Assembly: GCF_016653355.1 (NCBI RefSeq)
Contig: NZ_NHSK01000061.1
Coordinates: 1-64,000 of the forward strand
Reading direction: 5' to 3'
Length of the DNA stretch: 64,000 bases
DNA from: Rhodoplanes elegans
GTDB lineage: Bacteria; Pseudomonadota; Alphaproteobacteria; Rhizobiales; Xanthobacteraceae
The notes beneath the pieces were generated by a model, which worked only from the letters and a program-made list of their open reading frames with translations, did no database searches and was not told the DNA's origin. Below are positions 35,503 through 44,662 of this stretch, piece by piece. Positions within the stretch are counted from its first letter, which is position 1; every line of letters begins with the position of its first letter. The position numbers and the translations under genes were made by a program.

Positions 35503-35604
35503 CGTCTCTCCCTTTCGTCGACCTGACGGTGGGCGAACGCGACGTCCGGATCATTGTTCCTGCACGAAGGTGTGGCGGCACCGAATCGGTACGCTGCTGA
35601 CATC

Positions 35605-36813
35605 TCACGCGTGAGGGTCGGTCAGCGGACATACATCGATGTGTTTGATCACCAGAGCCGCGATGGCCGCGTAGGTTGGCAGCGCCCCCAGCGGTGCGGG
35701 CGCGGGTCCATACGTCAGCACCGGCACCTGCTCGCGAGTGTGATCTGTGCCGGGCCAGGTCGGGTCGCAGCCGTGGTCGGCCGTGATCACGACGAGATCG
35801 TCGGTGCGCAGCCGCGCGAGCAGTGCCGGCAGGCGACGGTCGAACGCCTCCAGCGCGGCCGCGTAGCCGGCGACGTCGCGACGATGCCCGTAAAGGCTGT
35901 CGAAATCGATGAAGTTGGCGAACAGGAGCCCGCCGTCGGCGAGCGCGTCGGCGCCGTCGAGGGTGCGGTCGAACAGGGCGGCATTGCCGGTCGCCGGCCA
36001 TTCGCGCCCGGTCCCGCGGTGGGCGAAGATGTCGCCGATCTTGCCGATCGTGATCACGTCGCGGTCCGCTGCGGCCGCGGCGTCGAGGATCGTCGGCCCC
36101 GGCGGCGGCACGGCGAAGTCCTTGCGGTTGCCGGTCCGCACGAAGTCGCTCGCCGAGGTGCCGGTGAACGGTCGGGCGATCACCCGGCCGATGGTCAGCG
36201 TGTCGACCAGCCGACGCGCGACGCGGCAGACCTCGTAGAGCCGCGCGAGCCCGAACGCCTCCTCGTGGGCGGCGATCTGAAACACGCTGTCGGCCGAGGT
36301 GTAGCAGATCGGCTTGCCGGAGCGGATGTGCTCCTCGCCGAGCGTCGCGATGATCTCGGTGCCCGAGGCGTGACGGTCGCCGAGGATGCCGGGGATGTGC
36401 GCCTCCCCACAGAGGGCCGCGATCAGGTCCGGCGGAAAGCTCTGGACGGTGTTCGGGAAGTAGCCCCAGTCGAACGTCACCGGGCAGCCGGCGATCTCCC
36501 AGTGGCCGGACGGCGTGTCCTTGCCGCGCGAGGTCTCGGTCGCGCAGCCGAAGCCGCCGATCGGCGGCGCGTCGGCGGCGAGCCCGGGCGGGACGCGGCC
36601 GGTCGCCAGCCGGCACGCTTCGCCTAGGCCGAGCCGGACGAGATTGGGCAGCATCAACGATCCGGCGCGCACGCCGTCGCGATCCGCCGCGCCGCGCGCG
36701 CAGGCCTCGGCGATGTGGCCGATCGTGTCGGCCCCGGCATCGCCGTAGCGGGCCGCGTCCGGCGCGCCGCCGATGCCGACCGAATCGAGAACCAGGACGA
36801 ACGCGCGGGCCAT
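35605..36813 (-). CDS. deoB: Phosphopentomutase
   Basis: DeoB interconverts ribose/deoxyribose 1- and 5-phosphate in nucleoside salvage. The 402-residue product matches the family length and has the alkaline-phosphatase-fold metal motifs [21 protein letters not shown] at the N-terminus and [21 protein letters not shown] near residue 325-345. It sits between the two blocks of the glycan cluster with gaps of 168 and 102 bp, not overlapped, so it is probably a chance neighbour rather than part of the pathway. The other deo genes are absent here. Confidence 0.97.
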   Translation of the reverse strand: MARAFVLVLDSVGIGGAPDAARYGDAGADTIGHIAEACARGAADRDGVRAGSLMLPNLVRLGLGEACRLATGRVPPGLAADAPPIGGFGCATETSRGKDTPSGHWEIAGCPVTFDWGYFPNTVQSFPPDLIAALCGEAHIPGILGDRHASGTEIIATLGEEHIRSGKPICYTSADSVFQIAAHEEAFGLARLYEVCRVARRLVDTLTIGRVIARPFTGTSASDFVRTGNRKDFAVPPPGPTILDAAAAADRDVITIGKIGDIFAHRGTGREWPATGNAALFDRTLDGADALADGGLLFANFIDFDSLYGHRRDVAGYAAALEAFDRRLPALLARLRTDDLVVITADHGCDPTWPGTDHTREQVPVLTYGPAPAPLGALPTYAAIAALVIKHIDVCPLTDPHA

Positions 36814-36981
36814 GATCTCCCCGAAACCGGCGGCGTTGCGAGGTCCCTTATAACCGATCGGCCGTTCGGCCGCTGCGGCAGGAACGTCGCGTCGTGGCGG
36901 ATCGACGAGCGCGGCGGGGAGCGCACTCGCCGGCGCGGACGGCGAGGGATGGGCGCGGCGTCAGCGCGGGCGCCGCCGGGA

Positions 36982-37911
36982 TCAGGCCGGGCAGGCGGTG
37001 AGGACGGGCCGCGGCGGCGCGCGATGCGCTGCGTAGCGCTCGATCATGGCGGCGCAGAAGTCGGCGAAGGCGCCCGGATCGCGCGGCGCGCTGGTGTGAT
37101 GCGGGGCGAGCCCGAGATGCTCCGGCGTGAAGCAGAAAGTGACGGTCACGTCGAAGTCGGTGAGCGCCTCCATCTGGCGGTCGAACCAGCCGAGCGCGTC
37201 GGGGCGGAAGCTGTCGGCCCACGACAGGCCGGTGCGCAGATAGGTGACGCCGAGCCGCTTCATCCAGGCCACCGCCTCGTCCAGCCGGTGGTCCTGATAA
37301 TGAAACCACTGGCACAGGCCGAGCGCCGGCGTGTGGCGGGCGAAATGCTCGAGCGCCAGCTTGGGCGTGCCGTCCTCGCGCAGCAGCCCCATGTCGAAGT
37401 GCCGGTAGTAGGACGAGCCCTCGGCCTCCTTGTGGCGCGTCGTCGCCGGCCAGGCGCGCGGGAGATCGTAGAGGCTGTACCAGTGGATGCGCGGCGCCTT
37501 GCCGACCAGAAGCTCGGCCGTGCGGTTCACGCCGAACACCTGCACCTCCTCGGCCCCGAAGGTCGACACGCCGACTTCCGACACCCAGATCGGCAGCGAC
37601 GTGACGGTGCGGATCTCGTCGATCTTGCTCGGCCAGTCGTGAATGCTCCACAGGTTCCAGTCGAGCGGGAAGCCGTGCACGGCGACGACGTCGACGTGAT
37701 CCAGCACGCCGCGACCGGCGAGATTGGCGATGAAGGTCGGGTCGATCGGCGAGATGCCGCCGAGCACGCGCGGCAATGTGGGATCGACCGCGGCGATCGC
37801 CTTGCCGGCCAGGATCGCCATCTCGGCGAAGCGCGACCAGTCCGGGTCGATCTCCGGATCCCAATGCGACTTGTTGTTGGGCTCGTTCCAGATCATCGCG
37901 GCTTCGATCAT
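36982..37911 (-). CDS. Clan GH-A-like glycoside hydrolase, apparently circularly permuted
   Basis: A 309-residue protein. It starts almost at the catalytic strand: the acid/base motif W8-N9-E10-P11-N12 normally at the end of barrel strand 4 is at residues 8-12, and the likely nucleophile Glu112 is in IWVSEVGVS. The sequence expected before the NEP motif in GH39-like enzymes appears after the last strand: LCQWFHYQDHRLDEAVAWMK, LGVTYLRTGLSWADSFRPDA and DPGAFADFCAAMIERYAAH (residues about 199-296). That order is a circular permutation of the TIM barrel. The ATG overlaps the methyltransferase stop by four bases (ATGA), which supports the start. It could trim or transglycosylate the cluster's glycan. 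Confidence 0.85.
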   Translation of the reverse strand: MIEAAMIWNEPNNKSHWDPEIDPDWSRFAEMAILAGKAIAAVDPTLPRVLGGISPIDPTFIANLAGRGVLDHVDVVAVHGFPLDWNLWSIHDWPSKIDEIRTVTSLPIWVSEVGVSTFGAEEVQVFGVNRTAELLVGKAPRIHWYSLYDLPRAWPATTRHKEAEGSSYYRHFDMGLLREDGTPKLALEHFARHTPALGLCQWFHYQDHRLDEAVAWMKRLGVTYLRTGLSWADSFRPDALGWFDRQMEALTDFDVTVTFCFTPEHLGLAPHHTSAPRDPGAFADFCAAMIERYAAHRAPPRPVLTACPA

Positions 37912-38711
37912 GACGGCATCCGGGCTGCGAGGTGCGGGAGATGCGCCACGGCGCCCGCGTCGGGGGTGGCGCAGCGGCACAGATAGACCTCCGGCTCGGG
38001 ATGCGCCGTGATCGCGAAGCCCGCGCTGCGCAGCATCGCCTCGACGCAGGCGCGGTTCGGCACCCACCAGTTGGTCGGGTCGCCGGCGTAGCGGTTCTCG
38101 ATGAAATGCAGCTTCGGCCAGCCCGGTTCGTCGAACTGATCGGCCTGCCAGAAGTCGTAGTCCGCAGCCGGCGCGAGCACGTCGTCGCTGCCGCGCTGCA
38201 TCGACTGAAAGAGCAGCAGGTCACGTGCGACATGGGTCCGGATCAGGTCGAGCGCCAGCAGCGGGTGGCGCAGGTGATAGAGCACGCCCATGAAGATCAC
38301 GAGATCGAAGGTCTCGCCGATCGCACCGACCTCGTAGACCGACAGCCGGCGGAACTCGATGTCGGCATCCAGCACCTCGGCGGCGAAGCGCGCCTGCGCC
38401 AGATAGTCCTCGTCGGAGTCGATGCCGAGCACCCGGGCGGCGCCGCGGCGCTTCATCTCGATCGAGTAGAAGCCGCCGTTGCAGCCGATGTCGAGGACGC
38501 TCTTGCCGCCGAGGTCGGCCGGAACCGCTGGCGCGAAGTTCCTCCACTTCACGGCTGGATAGTCGCCGAGGAAGTGGTCCGGCGCGGTGCGCACGCCGTG
38601 GAGATCGAGATTGTGGAACCACGGGCCGAGCGCTCTTGCGCGTGCTGCGATGTCGTCGCGAGATAGGCGCGGCGCGGCGCTGCGCATGGCGCTTGTTGCG
38701 GTCGGGGTCAT
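37908..38711 (-). CDS. CmoB-like SAM-dependent methyltransferase
   Basis: A 267-residue class I methyltransferase. The N-terminal part (GPWFHNLDLHGVRTAPDHFL) resembles the tRNA-modifying enzyme CmoB; the SAM loop is VLDIGCNGGFYSIEMKRRG (residues about 72-90) and post-motifs IDSDEDYLAQA and IFMGVLYHLRHP are clear. From memory the 'Rta_06860' TIGRFAM family has this make-up and occurs in glycan clusters. It may methylate or, like CmoB, carboxymethylate a sugar. Coupled by ATGA overlaps to the hydrolase and nucleotidyltransferase. Confidence 0.9.
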   Translation of the reverse strand: MTPTATSAMRSAAPRLSRDDIAARARALGPWFHNLDLHGVRTAPDHFLGDYPAVKWRNFAPAVPADLGGKSVLDIGCNGGFYSIEMKRRGAARVLGIDSDEDYLAQARFAAEVLDADIEFRRLSVYEVGAIGETFDLVIFMGVLYHLRHPLLALDLIRTHVARDLLLFQSMQRGSDDVLAPAADYDFWQADQFDEPGWPKLHFIENRYAGDPTNWWVPNRACVEAMLRSAGFAITAHPEPEVYLCRCATPDAGAVAHLPHLAARMPS

Positions 38712-39505
38712 GGCAGGAGCACCTCGCGCGGATCGGCGGGATGCACGGCGGCGCCGGCCGGCAGCATCGTCTGACCGGGGGCGATGCCGTCACCGAGGAG
38801 ACCGACCGCGGCCCGATAGCCGTGCACGGTGCCGACGTCGACATAGGCCGTGCCCGCCCTCACGCCGATCGCGCGGCCGCCCTCGGCGAGCCAGGCGTTC
38901 ACGAGCGTGCCGACATACTCGTCGCCACGACCGGGCCGTCGCCACAGCGCGGCGAGCGAGTGGAACACCCGGCCCGGCATCTTGAAGGCGCCCCAGATCC
39001 AGCGCGACCGCACGTCCTTCTGCTTTACGCGGATGGCGGTGACCCGGTCGGCGCCGTCGAGCTCGACCGCGTCGAACAGCTCGGGCCGGTCGACCGGGAA
39101 CAGCAGGAAGGAGAGCGCGTCGTCCGGCAGCGCGGCGAGCGCATCGGCCGGAAACCACACGGTGTCGGGCAGGCCGACCACCACGTGCTCGTCCGCGGCG
39201 ATCAGCGGGGCGGGGCGGAAGATCGCGTCGCACAGCCCGACCGGGCGCGGCTGAACCATGTAGGCGATGTCGGCCGCGCCATAGGCGGCGCCGTAGTATT
39301 CCATGATGTCCGACTTGCCGGGCGAGATGACGAAGCAGATCTTCGTCGCGCCACCGAGGATCATGCGCTCCACGAGATACTCGCTCACCGCGCAGGGCCG
39401 CTCGCCGGTCTCGGTCGGGCGGCTGCCGACCGGCAGCAGTTCCTTGGAGAAGGCGAGTGGCTGGATGCGGCTGCCGCGGCCGGCGGCCGGCACGATGCCC
39501 CACAT
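38708..39505 (-). CDS. Sugar-phosphate nucleotidyltransferase
   Basis: A 265-residue NTP-transferase that would activate a sugar 1-phosphate to a nucleotide sugar. It opens with the family motif VPAAGRGSRIQPLAFSKELL (G-x-G-x-R...P...K) and has VVGLPDTVWFPADAL, where the Asp binds metal, and IWGAFKMPGRVFHSL. Shorter than RmlA or GalU only by its C-terminal extension. It lies two bases from the glycosyltransferase gene upstream, consistent with supplying its donor. Confidence 0.92.
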   Translation of the reverse strand: MWGIVPAAGRGSRIQPLAFSKELLPVGSRPTETGERPCAVSEYLVERMILGGATKICFVISPGKSDIMEYYGAAYGAADIAYMVQPRPVGLCDAIFRPAPLIAADEHVVVGLPDTVWFPADALAALPDDALSFLLFPVDRPELFDAVELDGADRVTAIRVKQKDVRSRWIWGAFKMPGRVFHSLAALWRRPGRGDEYVGTLVNAWLAEGGRAIGVRAGTAYVDVGTVHGYRAAVGLLGDGIAPGQTMLPAGAAVHPADPREVLLP

Positions 39506-39507
39506 GA

Positions 39508-40647
39508 TCAGGCCTCCACGGCGCGGGACGGAACGGGATCGGCGGGCGCCGGCGCGATCCCTTCGACCGGGGCGATGCCCGGCGCGGCGGCCGCCTCGAT
39601 CAGATGCTCGAAGGCGACGGCGCGGTGCGCGGCCGTGTGGGCGTCGAGCACCCGGTCACGCGCCGCGCGTCCGAGCCGGGCGATCTCCATGTCCGACAGC
39701 GCGAGCGCCGCGTCGATGTCCTCGGACTGACGCGCGATCAGCACCTCGGTGCCGGGCGAGAAGAACGTCTCCAGCCCCTCCCAGTCGTCCGTGACGATGG
39801 CGGTGCCGCAGGCGGCCGCCTCGAACAACCGGCCGGACGGGCACCAGCCCATCTCGGCCATCGCTCTGCGGGTGATGTTCAGGGTCAGGCGCGACGAGGA
39901 GAAGAAGGCGGGGTGCTCGGCCGGCGGCAGGTGGCGCACGAACCAGATGTTGTCGCTCCAGGGAAACTCCTTCGGATACTGGGCGCCGCCGATGACGAAG
40001 CGCCGGTCGCGCCGGCGCGTCGCCGGCTGCACGAGGAGCGTCTCCAGGGCCGGCTGGCGGTCGCTCGCATAGGTGCCGAGATAGGAGAGGTCCGCGATGT
40101 AGTGGGCGACGGGCGGCACGCGATGATGCACGCGCGGATCGACATGGCCGTAGAGCGGTGCGGCGCGCCGGGCGTGAAGCCGCGTGATCAGCTCGTCCAG
40201 CGCCCGGCCGCCCGTGTAGCTGAGCACCAGGTCGAAGCCGGCGAGCCCGCCCGCGGGAAGATACGCGACGGTGTCGCCGTCGCGCAGCGTCGCGAGCGTC
40301 ACGGGGGTGTCGAGGTCGTAGAAGACGCGGACTGGCCGGGCGGCGTCCAGCACCATGGCGGCGGCTGTCGGCCCGTCCGGACAGTAGGACGTGACGATCG
40401 CCACGTCGGCATCCGCCAGCGCCGCGTCGATTCGGGCGCGAATCTCCGGGAGCTCGCGATAGATGATCAGGTCGCCGTCCGGCAGCGCGGCGAGATCGCG
40501 GTTCGCCGCGTAATAGGGGACGTCGCGCTCGAAGAAGGTGGTGTGGTGGCCGCGCGCCGCGAGCGCGGCGATCAGCCCGCGCCACAGCGTCGCGTGGCCG
40601 TTGCCCCAGGTCGACGACACGGTGAGCCCGAACACCACGATCTTCAT
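39508..40647 (-). CDS. CgeB-like glycosyltransferase 4
   Basis: A 379-residue GT-B transferase, the closest relative of the 28575 gene: both open (V/I)VVxGLxxSSxWGNGHAT and share LSYTGG or LSFTGG, YLGTYASDRQPALETLL and RLFEAAACGTAIVTDDWEGL. The two copies lie at opposite ends of the cluster, as if duplicated with it. The C-terminal 30 residues are Ala/Pro-rich. ATGA overlap with the phosphatase gene upstream. Confidence 0.88.
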   Translation of the reverse strand: MKIVVFGLTVSSTWGNGHATLWRGLIAALAARGHHTTFFERDVPYYAANRDLAALPDGDLIIYRELPEIRARIDAALADADVAIVTSYCPDGPTAAAMVLDAARPVRVFYDLDTPVTLATLRDGDTVAYLPAGGLAGFDLVLSYTGGRALDELITRLHARRAAPLYGHVDPRVHHRVPPVAHYIADLSYLGTYASDRQPALETLLVQPATRRRDRRFVIGGAQYPKEFPWSDNIWFVRHLPPAEHPAFFSSSRLTLNITRRAMAEMGWCPSGRLFEAAACGTAIVTDDWEGLETFFSPGTEVLIARQSEDIDAALALSDMEIARLGRAARDRVLDAHTAAHRAVAFEHLIEAAAAPGIAPVEGIAPAPADPVPSRAVEA

Positions 40648-41243
40648 GTCTTGACCTGTTCGTTCAGCGAGAGGAGCCTGGCGCCCCACGCGCCGACCAC
40701 CAGGGTCGAGACGCTCGCCGGGCTCACTTCGAGCCGGTCGTAGGCATCGAGCCTCATGCCGAGATAATGGAGCAGCGCCGCCCGGATCACGTCGCCGTGG
40801 CTCACCGCGGCGATCCGGCCGTCGGGATGCGTCCTGGCCAGCCGATCGAGCAGCCCCACCGCGCGCTGCTGCACCTCCTGCATGCTCTCGCCGTCAGGGG
40901 CCCGCGCGTGCTCGCGATTCTCGTTCCATCGCCGCCACGTCGGGTCGTCGGCCATCTCCACGACGCCGCGGCCGGTCCAAATGCCGAAGTCGATCTCGTC
41001 GAGGTCGGGCGAGATCGTCACCACCACGCGGGCGGCCTCGGCGATCGGGTTCGCGGTCTGCTGCGCGCGCTCGCGCGGGCTCGCATGGACGCTCGTCAGC
41101 GCCTCGGTGGACAGGCGGACGGCGAGGGCGGCAGCCTGGCGCCGGCCCTCGTCGGACAGGCCGATGCGCGGCGTGCGGCCGACCAGCACGCGGTCCTGAA
41201 GCCCGTGCGGGGCGTGGCGGACCAGGAAGAAGGTGGTGGTCAT
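40644..41243 (-). CDS. Histidine phosphatase, PhoE/GpmB type
   Basis: A 199-residue phosphatase of the phosphoglycerate-mutase-like superfamily. The phospho-acceptor His is in FFLVRHAPHG; the second catalytic His in AAVSHGDVIRAALLHYLGM; SSPRERAQQT-like sequence (HASPRERAQQTANPIAEA) supplies the Arg. Its place directly after inositol-3-phosphate synthase suggests that it may release free inositol from inositol phosphate, instead of an IMPase-type enzyme. That is inference from position. Confidence 0.9.
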   Translation of the reverse strand: MTTTFFLVRHAPHGLQDRVLVGRTPRIGLSDEGRRQAAALAVRLSTEALTSVHASPRERAQQTANPIAEAARVVVTISPDLDEIDFGIWTGRGVVEMADDPTWRRWNENREHARAPDGESMQEVQQRAVGLLDRLARTHPDGRIAAVSHGDVIRAALLHYLGMRLDAYDRLEVSPASVSTLVVGAWGARLLSLNEQVKT

Positions 41244-41263
41244 CGCGGCGCTGTCCCGAATGC

Positions 41264-42367
41264 TCAGTCCTCTCCGTCGATGAACGCGTCGAGGCGCCGG
41301 CGCGCCTCGTGATCGGTGAACTGCACGGGCGGCGACTTCATGAACCAGCTCGACGGGCCTTCGAGGGCGCCGCCGATGCCGCGGTCGAGCGCCAGCTTGG
41401 CGCAGCGTACCGCGTCGATCACGACGCCGGCGGAGTTCGGCGAGTCCCACACCTCGAGCTTCAGCTCCAGATTGAGCGGCGTGCCGCCGAAACCGGCGCC
41501 CTCCATGCGGATATGCGCCCATTTGCGGTCCTCGAGCCAGGGCACGTGGTCGCTCGGGCCGATGTGGATGTCGTCGGGGGCGAGCGGCACGTCGAGCTGG
41601 CTCGACACGGCGCGCGTCTTGGAAATCTTCTTGGAGTCGAGCCGCTCGCGCTCCAGCATGTTCTTGAAGTCGGCATTGCCGCCGAAATTGAGCTGATAGG
41701 TGCGATCGAGCCGCACGCCGCGCTGGCCGAACAGATGCGCCAGAACGCGATGCACGATGGTGGCGCCGACCTGGCTCTTGATGTCGTCGCCGATCAGCGG
41801 CACGCCCCTCGCCGCGAAGCGGCGGCGCCAGTTGTCGTTGGAGGCGATGAAGGCCGGAATGCAGTTGACGAAGGCGCAGCCGGCATCGAGCGCGCATTCG
41901 GCGTAGTACTCGGTCGCTCTCTGGGAGCCGACCGGTAGGTACGAGACCAGCACGTCGGTGCCGGTCTGCTTCAGTGCCTCTGTCACGTCCACGTCGGGCT
42001 CGGGCGACTCGGGGACGTCATCGGTGAGCCAGCGGCCGATGCCGTCGAGCGTGCGGCCGCGCATCACGTTCACCCCGAGCGTCGGCACGCGGGCGAACCG
42101 GATGGTGTTGTTCGGCGGCGCCAGGATCGCCTCGGCGACGTCACGGCCGACCTTTCCGGCGTTGACGTCGAAGGCGGCGGAGATCTCGATGTCGCGCACC
42201 CGATAGCCGCCGAGGTCGGCGTGCATCAGCCCGGGGACGGGCTCGTTCTCGTGGGCGTCGCGGTAATGGAAGAGGCCCTGCACCAGCGCGGAGGCACAGT
42301 TGCCCACCCCAACGATGCCGACACGGACGCGCCGCGACGCTGCACTTGCGGAGGCGGCACTCGTCAT
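41264..42367 (-). CDS. ino1: Inositol-3-phosphate synthase, actinobacterial type
   Basis: This enzyme turns glucose 6-phosphate into 1D-myo-inositol 3-phosphate using NAD. The 367-residue product has the NAD loop [20 protein letters not shown], and the catalytic core [39 protein letters not shown] (catalytic Lys nearby in SKKISKT) and [20 protein letters not shown]. It is far closer, by recalled sequence, to the Mycobacterium Ino1 than to eukaryotic forms. Such genes are unusual in Alphaproteobacteria and point to lateral transfer. It starts at ATG 42367; the further-upstream open frame is not credible. Probably supplies a cyclitol for the cluster's product. Confidence 0.94.
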   Translation of the reverse strand: MTSAASASAASRRVRVGIVGVGNCASALVQGLFHYRDAHENEPVPGLMHADLGGYRVRDIEISAAFDVNAGKVGRDVAEAILAPPNNTIRFARVPTLGVNVMRGRTLDGIGRWLTDDVPESPEPDVDVTEALKQTGTDVLVSYLPVGSQRATEYYAECALDAGCAFVNCIPAFIASNDNWRRRFAARGVPLIGDDIKSQVGATIVHRVLAHLFGQRGVRLDRTYQLNFGGNADFKNMLERERLDSKKISKTRAVSSQLDVPLAPDDIHIGPSDHVPWLEDRKWAHIRMEGAGFGGTPLNLELKLEVWDSPNSAGVVIDAVRCAKLALDRGIGGALEGPSSWFMKSPPVQFTDHEARRRLDAFIDGED

Positions 42368-42429
42368 CGGAACGTCCGGGTCATGAGGTCCCCCTCGGTC
42401 CGCCGCCGCCGACGGCGGTGTGGGCGAAC

Positions 42430-43647
42430 CTATGTACGTTTCGCCAACGTCTGCTCGGAACGATGGTTCCCGGATCCGTGAGCCGAGCTCGCCACGGTCG
42501 TGATCGGGGTGGCTGCGATGGGGACGGCCGTGATCAGGATGACTGCGAGGCGATCGAGGACGTGCTGCCAGTCCTCGCCCGCGCGCCTGCGCAGGAGCCG
42601 CATGCTCGGGTACCACGGTGTGTCATCGCGCTCCGTGCTCCAGCGCCAGTCGCAGTCGTTCTTCAGCAGCGTCACGCAGGGCAGGCCGAGCGCACCGGCG
42701 AGATGTGCCGGCATGGTGTCGACCGAGACGATCAGGTCGAGTGATCGCATCCGGCGCGCCGTGATCAGGACGTCGTCGCTGCCGATGTCGGTCGCCGGTA
42801 ACGCAGTCAGCTCGCTCGCGGAGAGCCCACGCTGGAGAATACAGGGCGTGACGCCGCGCGACATGAGCCGCTGGAACAGATCTTTCATCAGTTCGGTCGG
42901 GATCGAGCGGCCCGGGTCCCAGCCGCCGGCCTTCCAGACGAAGCCGATGCGAGATGGCACGGTCCCCCGAAGACCTCTCCCCGCGCGCGGGGAGAGGTCG
43001 ACATTCGCGCCTCGTGCGCGAATGTCGGGTGAGGGGGCGTCTCGTGGATACGGAGGCGCCCCCTCACCCGTCTCGCCGCTGCGCGGCGAGCCACCCTCTC
43101 CCCGCGTGCGGGGAGAGGGTGAACGACCGCCGTGCTGTTGATCTGGTCGTATCGCCGCGTCCGGAAAGCGCGGCGCCCGCTCCGGAAACAGATACGGCAC
43201 CGGCCCCAAATTGTCGGGTGTCGCACGCAGCGCGTGGGCGAGCTCCATGATCTCGATGTCGACGTCGTAGGCGACCTCGGGGGTGCCGTCGTGCAGCGGC
43301 AGCACGGCGTCGACGCCCGGGGCCGTGACGACGAGCGGCAGCAGCGCCGGCTGGACCCAGAGGGTGACATGCGCCGCGATCCGCCGCAGCGGGGCCGTGA
43401 AGCGCACGAACTGCAGCGTGTCGCCGAGACCGTGGTAGCAGCGGACCAGCACGCGTCGTCCGGCGAGCGGTGCGCCGGTCCAGACGAACTGCTCGTGCCG
43501 CGGCCGGTGCCACGAGGTCTCGCCGCGTGCGCGCCGTGCCGCCATCACTTGGTCGCTGATCGCCCAGGCGGCGGCGAAGTCGCCGCGCCGCATCGCCGCC
43601 GTCCACGGATCGGCGGCGGCGGCGTCCGCGGCAGTCGTGTCGTTCAT
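42430..43647 (-). CDS. GT9/heptosyltransferase-like protein with in-frame palindromic insert
   Basis: A 405-residue protein resembling the catalytic part of TPR-GT9/O-GlcNAc-transferase-like proteins: [71 protein letters not shown] and [20 protein letters not shown]. It is the first gene of the leftward cluster, 132 bp divergent from the gene at 43780. Residues about 176-225 are encoded by copy B of the palindromic element, 49 codons in frame without stops, placed between the two GT-B half-domains. The last 35 residues look unrelated to the family. Confidence 0.82.
   Translation of the reverse strand: MNDTTAADAAAADPWTAAMRRGDFAAAWAISDQVMAARRARGETSWHRPRHEQFVWTGAPLAGRRVLVRCYHGLGDTLQFVRFTAPLRRIAAHVTLWVQPALLPLVVTAPGVDAVLPLHDGTPEVAYDVDIEIMELAHALRATPDNLGPVPYLFPERAPRFPDAAIRPDQQHGGRSPSPRTRGEGGSPRSGETGEGAPPYPRDAPSPDIRARGANVDLSPRAGRGLRGTVPSRIGFVWKAGGWDPGRSIPTELMKDLFQRLMSRGVTPCILQRGLSASELTALPATDIGSDDVLITARRMRSLDLIVSVDTMPAHLAGALGLPCVTLLKNDCDWRWSTERDDTPWYPSMRLLRRRAGEDWQHVLDRLAVILITAVPIAATPITTVASSAHGSGNHRSEQTLAKRT
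42974..43120. repeat. Palindromic element, copy B, inside a coding sequence
   Basis: Opens with a perfect 24-bp palindrome CCTCTCCCCGCG/CGCGGGGAGAGG (42974-42997), then a hairpin CGACATTCGCGC/GCGCGAATGTCG, the arms GTGAGGGGGCG/CGCCCCCTCAC, and ends CCCTCTCCCCGC...GCGGGGAGAGGG. Its 147 bp equal 49 codons. Same family as copies A and C. It is wholly contained within the GT9-like gene on the opposite reading direction and does not break it. Confidence 0.9.
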
Positions 43648-43779
43648 CCCGGCTCCCGCGTCGGGCTCCCTCGGCGGTCGGGGATCGCGCCGCCCGACGT
43701 GGAACACGCGACGGCGCCCGGCGGTTTCCGCACCGAAGGCGGACTGCCAATGCCGGAGCGAGGACGCGAGGAGGAGCCG

Positions 43780-44061
43780 ATGTCACAAGGCAAGGTCACG
43801 ACCGATCACGACGCCATCCGCAAATGGGTGGAGGAGCGCGGCGGCCATCCGGCGACCGTCGAGGGCACCGAGACGGGCGGCGAGCACGCCGGGATCCTGC
43901 GGGTCGACTTCGGCCCCAAGGACGACAAGCTCGAGACGCTGTCGTGGGACGCGTTCTTCGAGAAGTTCGACGAGGCCGACCTCGCCTTCCTGCATCAGGA
44001 CAAGATGGCCGACGGCAAGGTCTCGCGCTTCCACAAGTTCGTCAGCCGGTCGCAGCAATGA
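43780..44061 (+). CDS. Small conserved protein, often mislabelled as branching enzyme
   Basis: A 93-residue acidic protein: TTDHDAIRKWVEERGGHPATVEG, then LRVDFGPKDDKLETLSWDAFFEKFDEADLAFLHQDK and a basic end SRFHKFVSRSQQ. From memory such proteins are conserved in rhizobia and are sometimes called '1,4-alpha-glucan branching enzyme', for which there is no support. The ATG at 43780 has GAGGAG six bases upstream. It overlaps the following gene by four bases. Function unknown; a small alpha-beta fold is likely. Confidence 0.75.
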   Translation: MSQGKVTTDHDAIRKWVEERGGHPATVEGTETGGEHAGILRVDFGPKDDKLETLSWDAFFEKFDEADLAFLHQDKMADGKVSRFHKFVSRSQQ

Positions 44062-44387
44062 ACGAGGCGGCGCTGCACGACCGCCTCGCCGAGGCCTACA
44101 ATCTGATCGCCGCGGCGCTGCGCAGCGAGGCGCCGGATTTCGACCGCGTCATGGACGCGATCGGACGGCTGTTCGATCCCAAGGGGCCGTTCAACACGCC
44201 GACCATGACGCTCGCGCTGCCGCCGTCGGTCGACCGCGCCGTTCTCGACCTTCGCGACGTGATGGAGCGCTTCCGCGACCGCAGCGCGGAGTCGACCGAG
44301 GAGGCGGTGCGCGAGGTGTGGTCGGTGCTGAGCCGGCCCGAGGTCGTCGCGGCGTTGCGGAAGCGGGAGGCGTTCGAGACGGAGTAG
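44058..44387 (+). CDS. Hypothetical helical protein
   Basis: A 109-residue, mostly helical protein (LHDRLAEAYNLIAAALRSEA; AVLDLRDVMERFRDRSAEST; AVREVWSVLSRPEVVAALRK). No Cys and no membrane segment. Its start overlaps the stop of the previous gene (ATGA), so the two probably work together. I do not recognise the family. Confidence 0.65.
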   Translation: MNEAALHDRLAEAYNLIAAALRSEAPDFDRVMDAIGRLFDPKGPFNTPTMTLALPPSVDRAVLDLRDVMERFRDRSAESTEEAVREVWSVLSRPEVVAALRKREAFETE

Positions 44388-44458
44388 ACGGAATATCGAT
44401 CATGGCGCCGCGCAGCAGCCCGCGTGACGGCGCGGGCGGCGCAGCCGTGACGGCCGGC

Positions 44459-44662
44459 TCACCCGTCGAGCACGGCCTGAAGCTCGCGCAGATCGTGCTC
44501 GTCGACCACCGGGGCGAGATCGTGGATGTGAATGTCCAGGTGGGCGGCGATCTCGCGCGCGAGGTCGTGGTGCCCGCGGCGGGCCGTGTCGGCCAGGATG
44601 ATGCCCATCCCGAGAAGCGTCGCGGAGTGGACCGTGCCGGAGAAGTCGGTGACTGTACGCAT
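44459..44662 (-). CDS. Small hypothetical protein
   Basis: A 67-residue product beginning MRTVTDFSGTVHSATLLGMG and ending LRELQAVLDG, with a His/Asp-rich centre (ARRGHHDLAREIAAHLDIHIHD) that might bind metal. A GAGGGGGA ribosome site lies before the ATG at 44662; an in-frame ATG at 44689 is also possible. The His-rich pattern and good ribosome site make it more than a random frame, but no homologue is recognised. Confidence 0.5.
   Translation of the reverse strand: MRTVTDFSGTVHSATLLGMGIILADTARRGHHDLAREIAAHLDIHIHDLAPVVDEHDLRELQAVLDG

Noticed and set aside
35605-36813. deoB as part of the glycan pathway
   Set aside because: It is set apart by gaps on both sides while the other genes overlap, and it has a clear housekeeping role.
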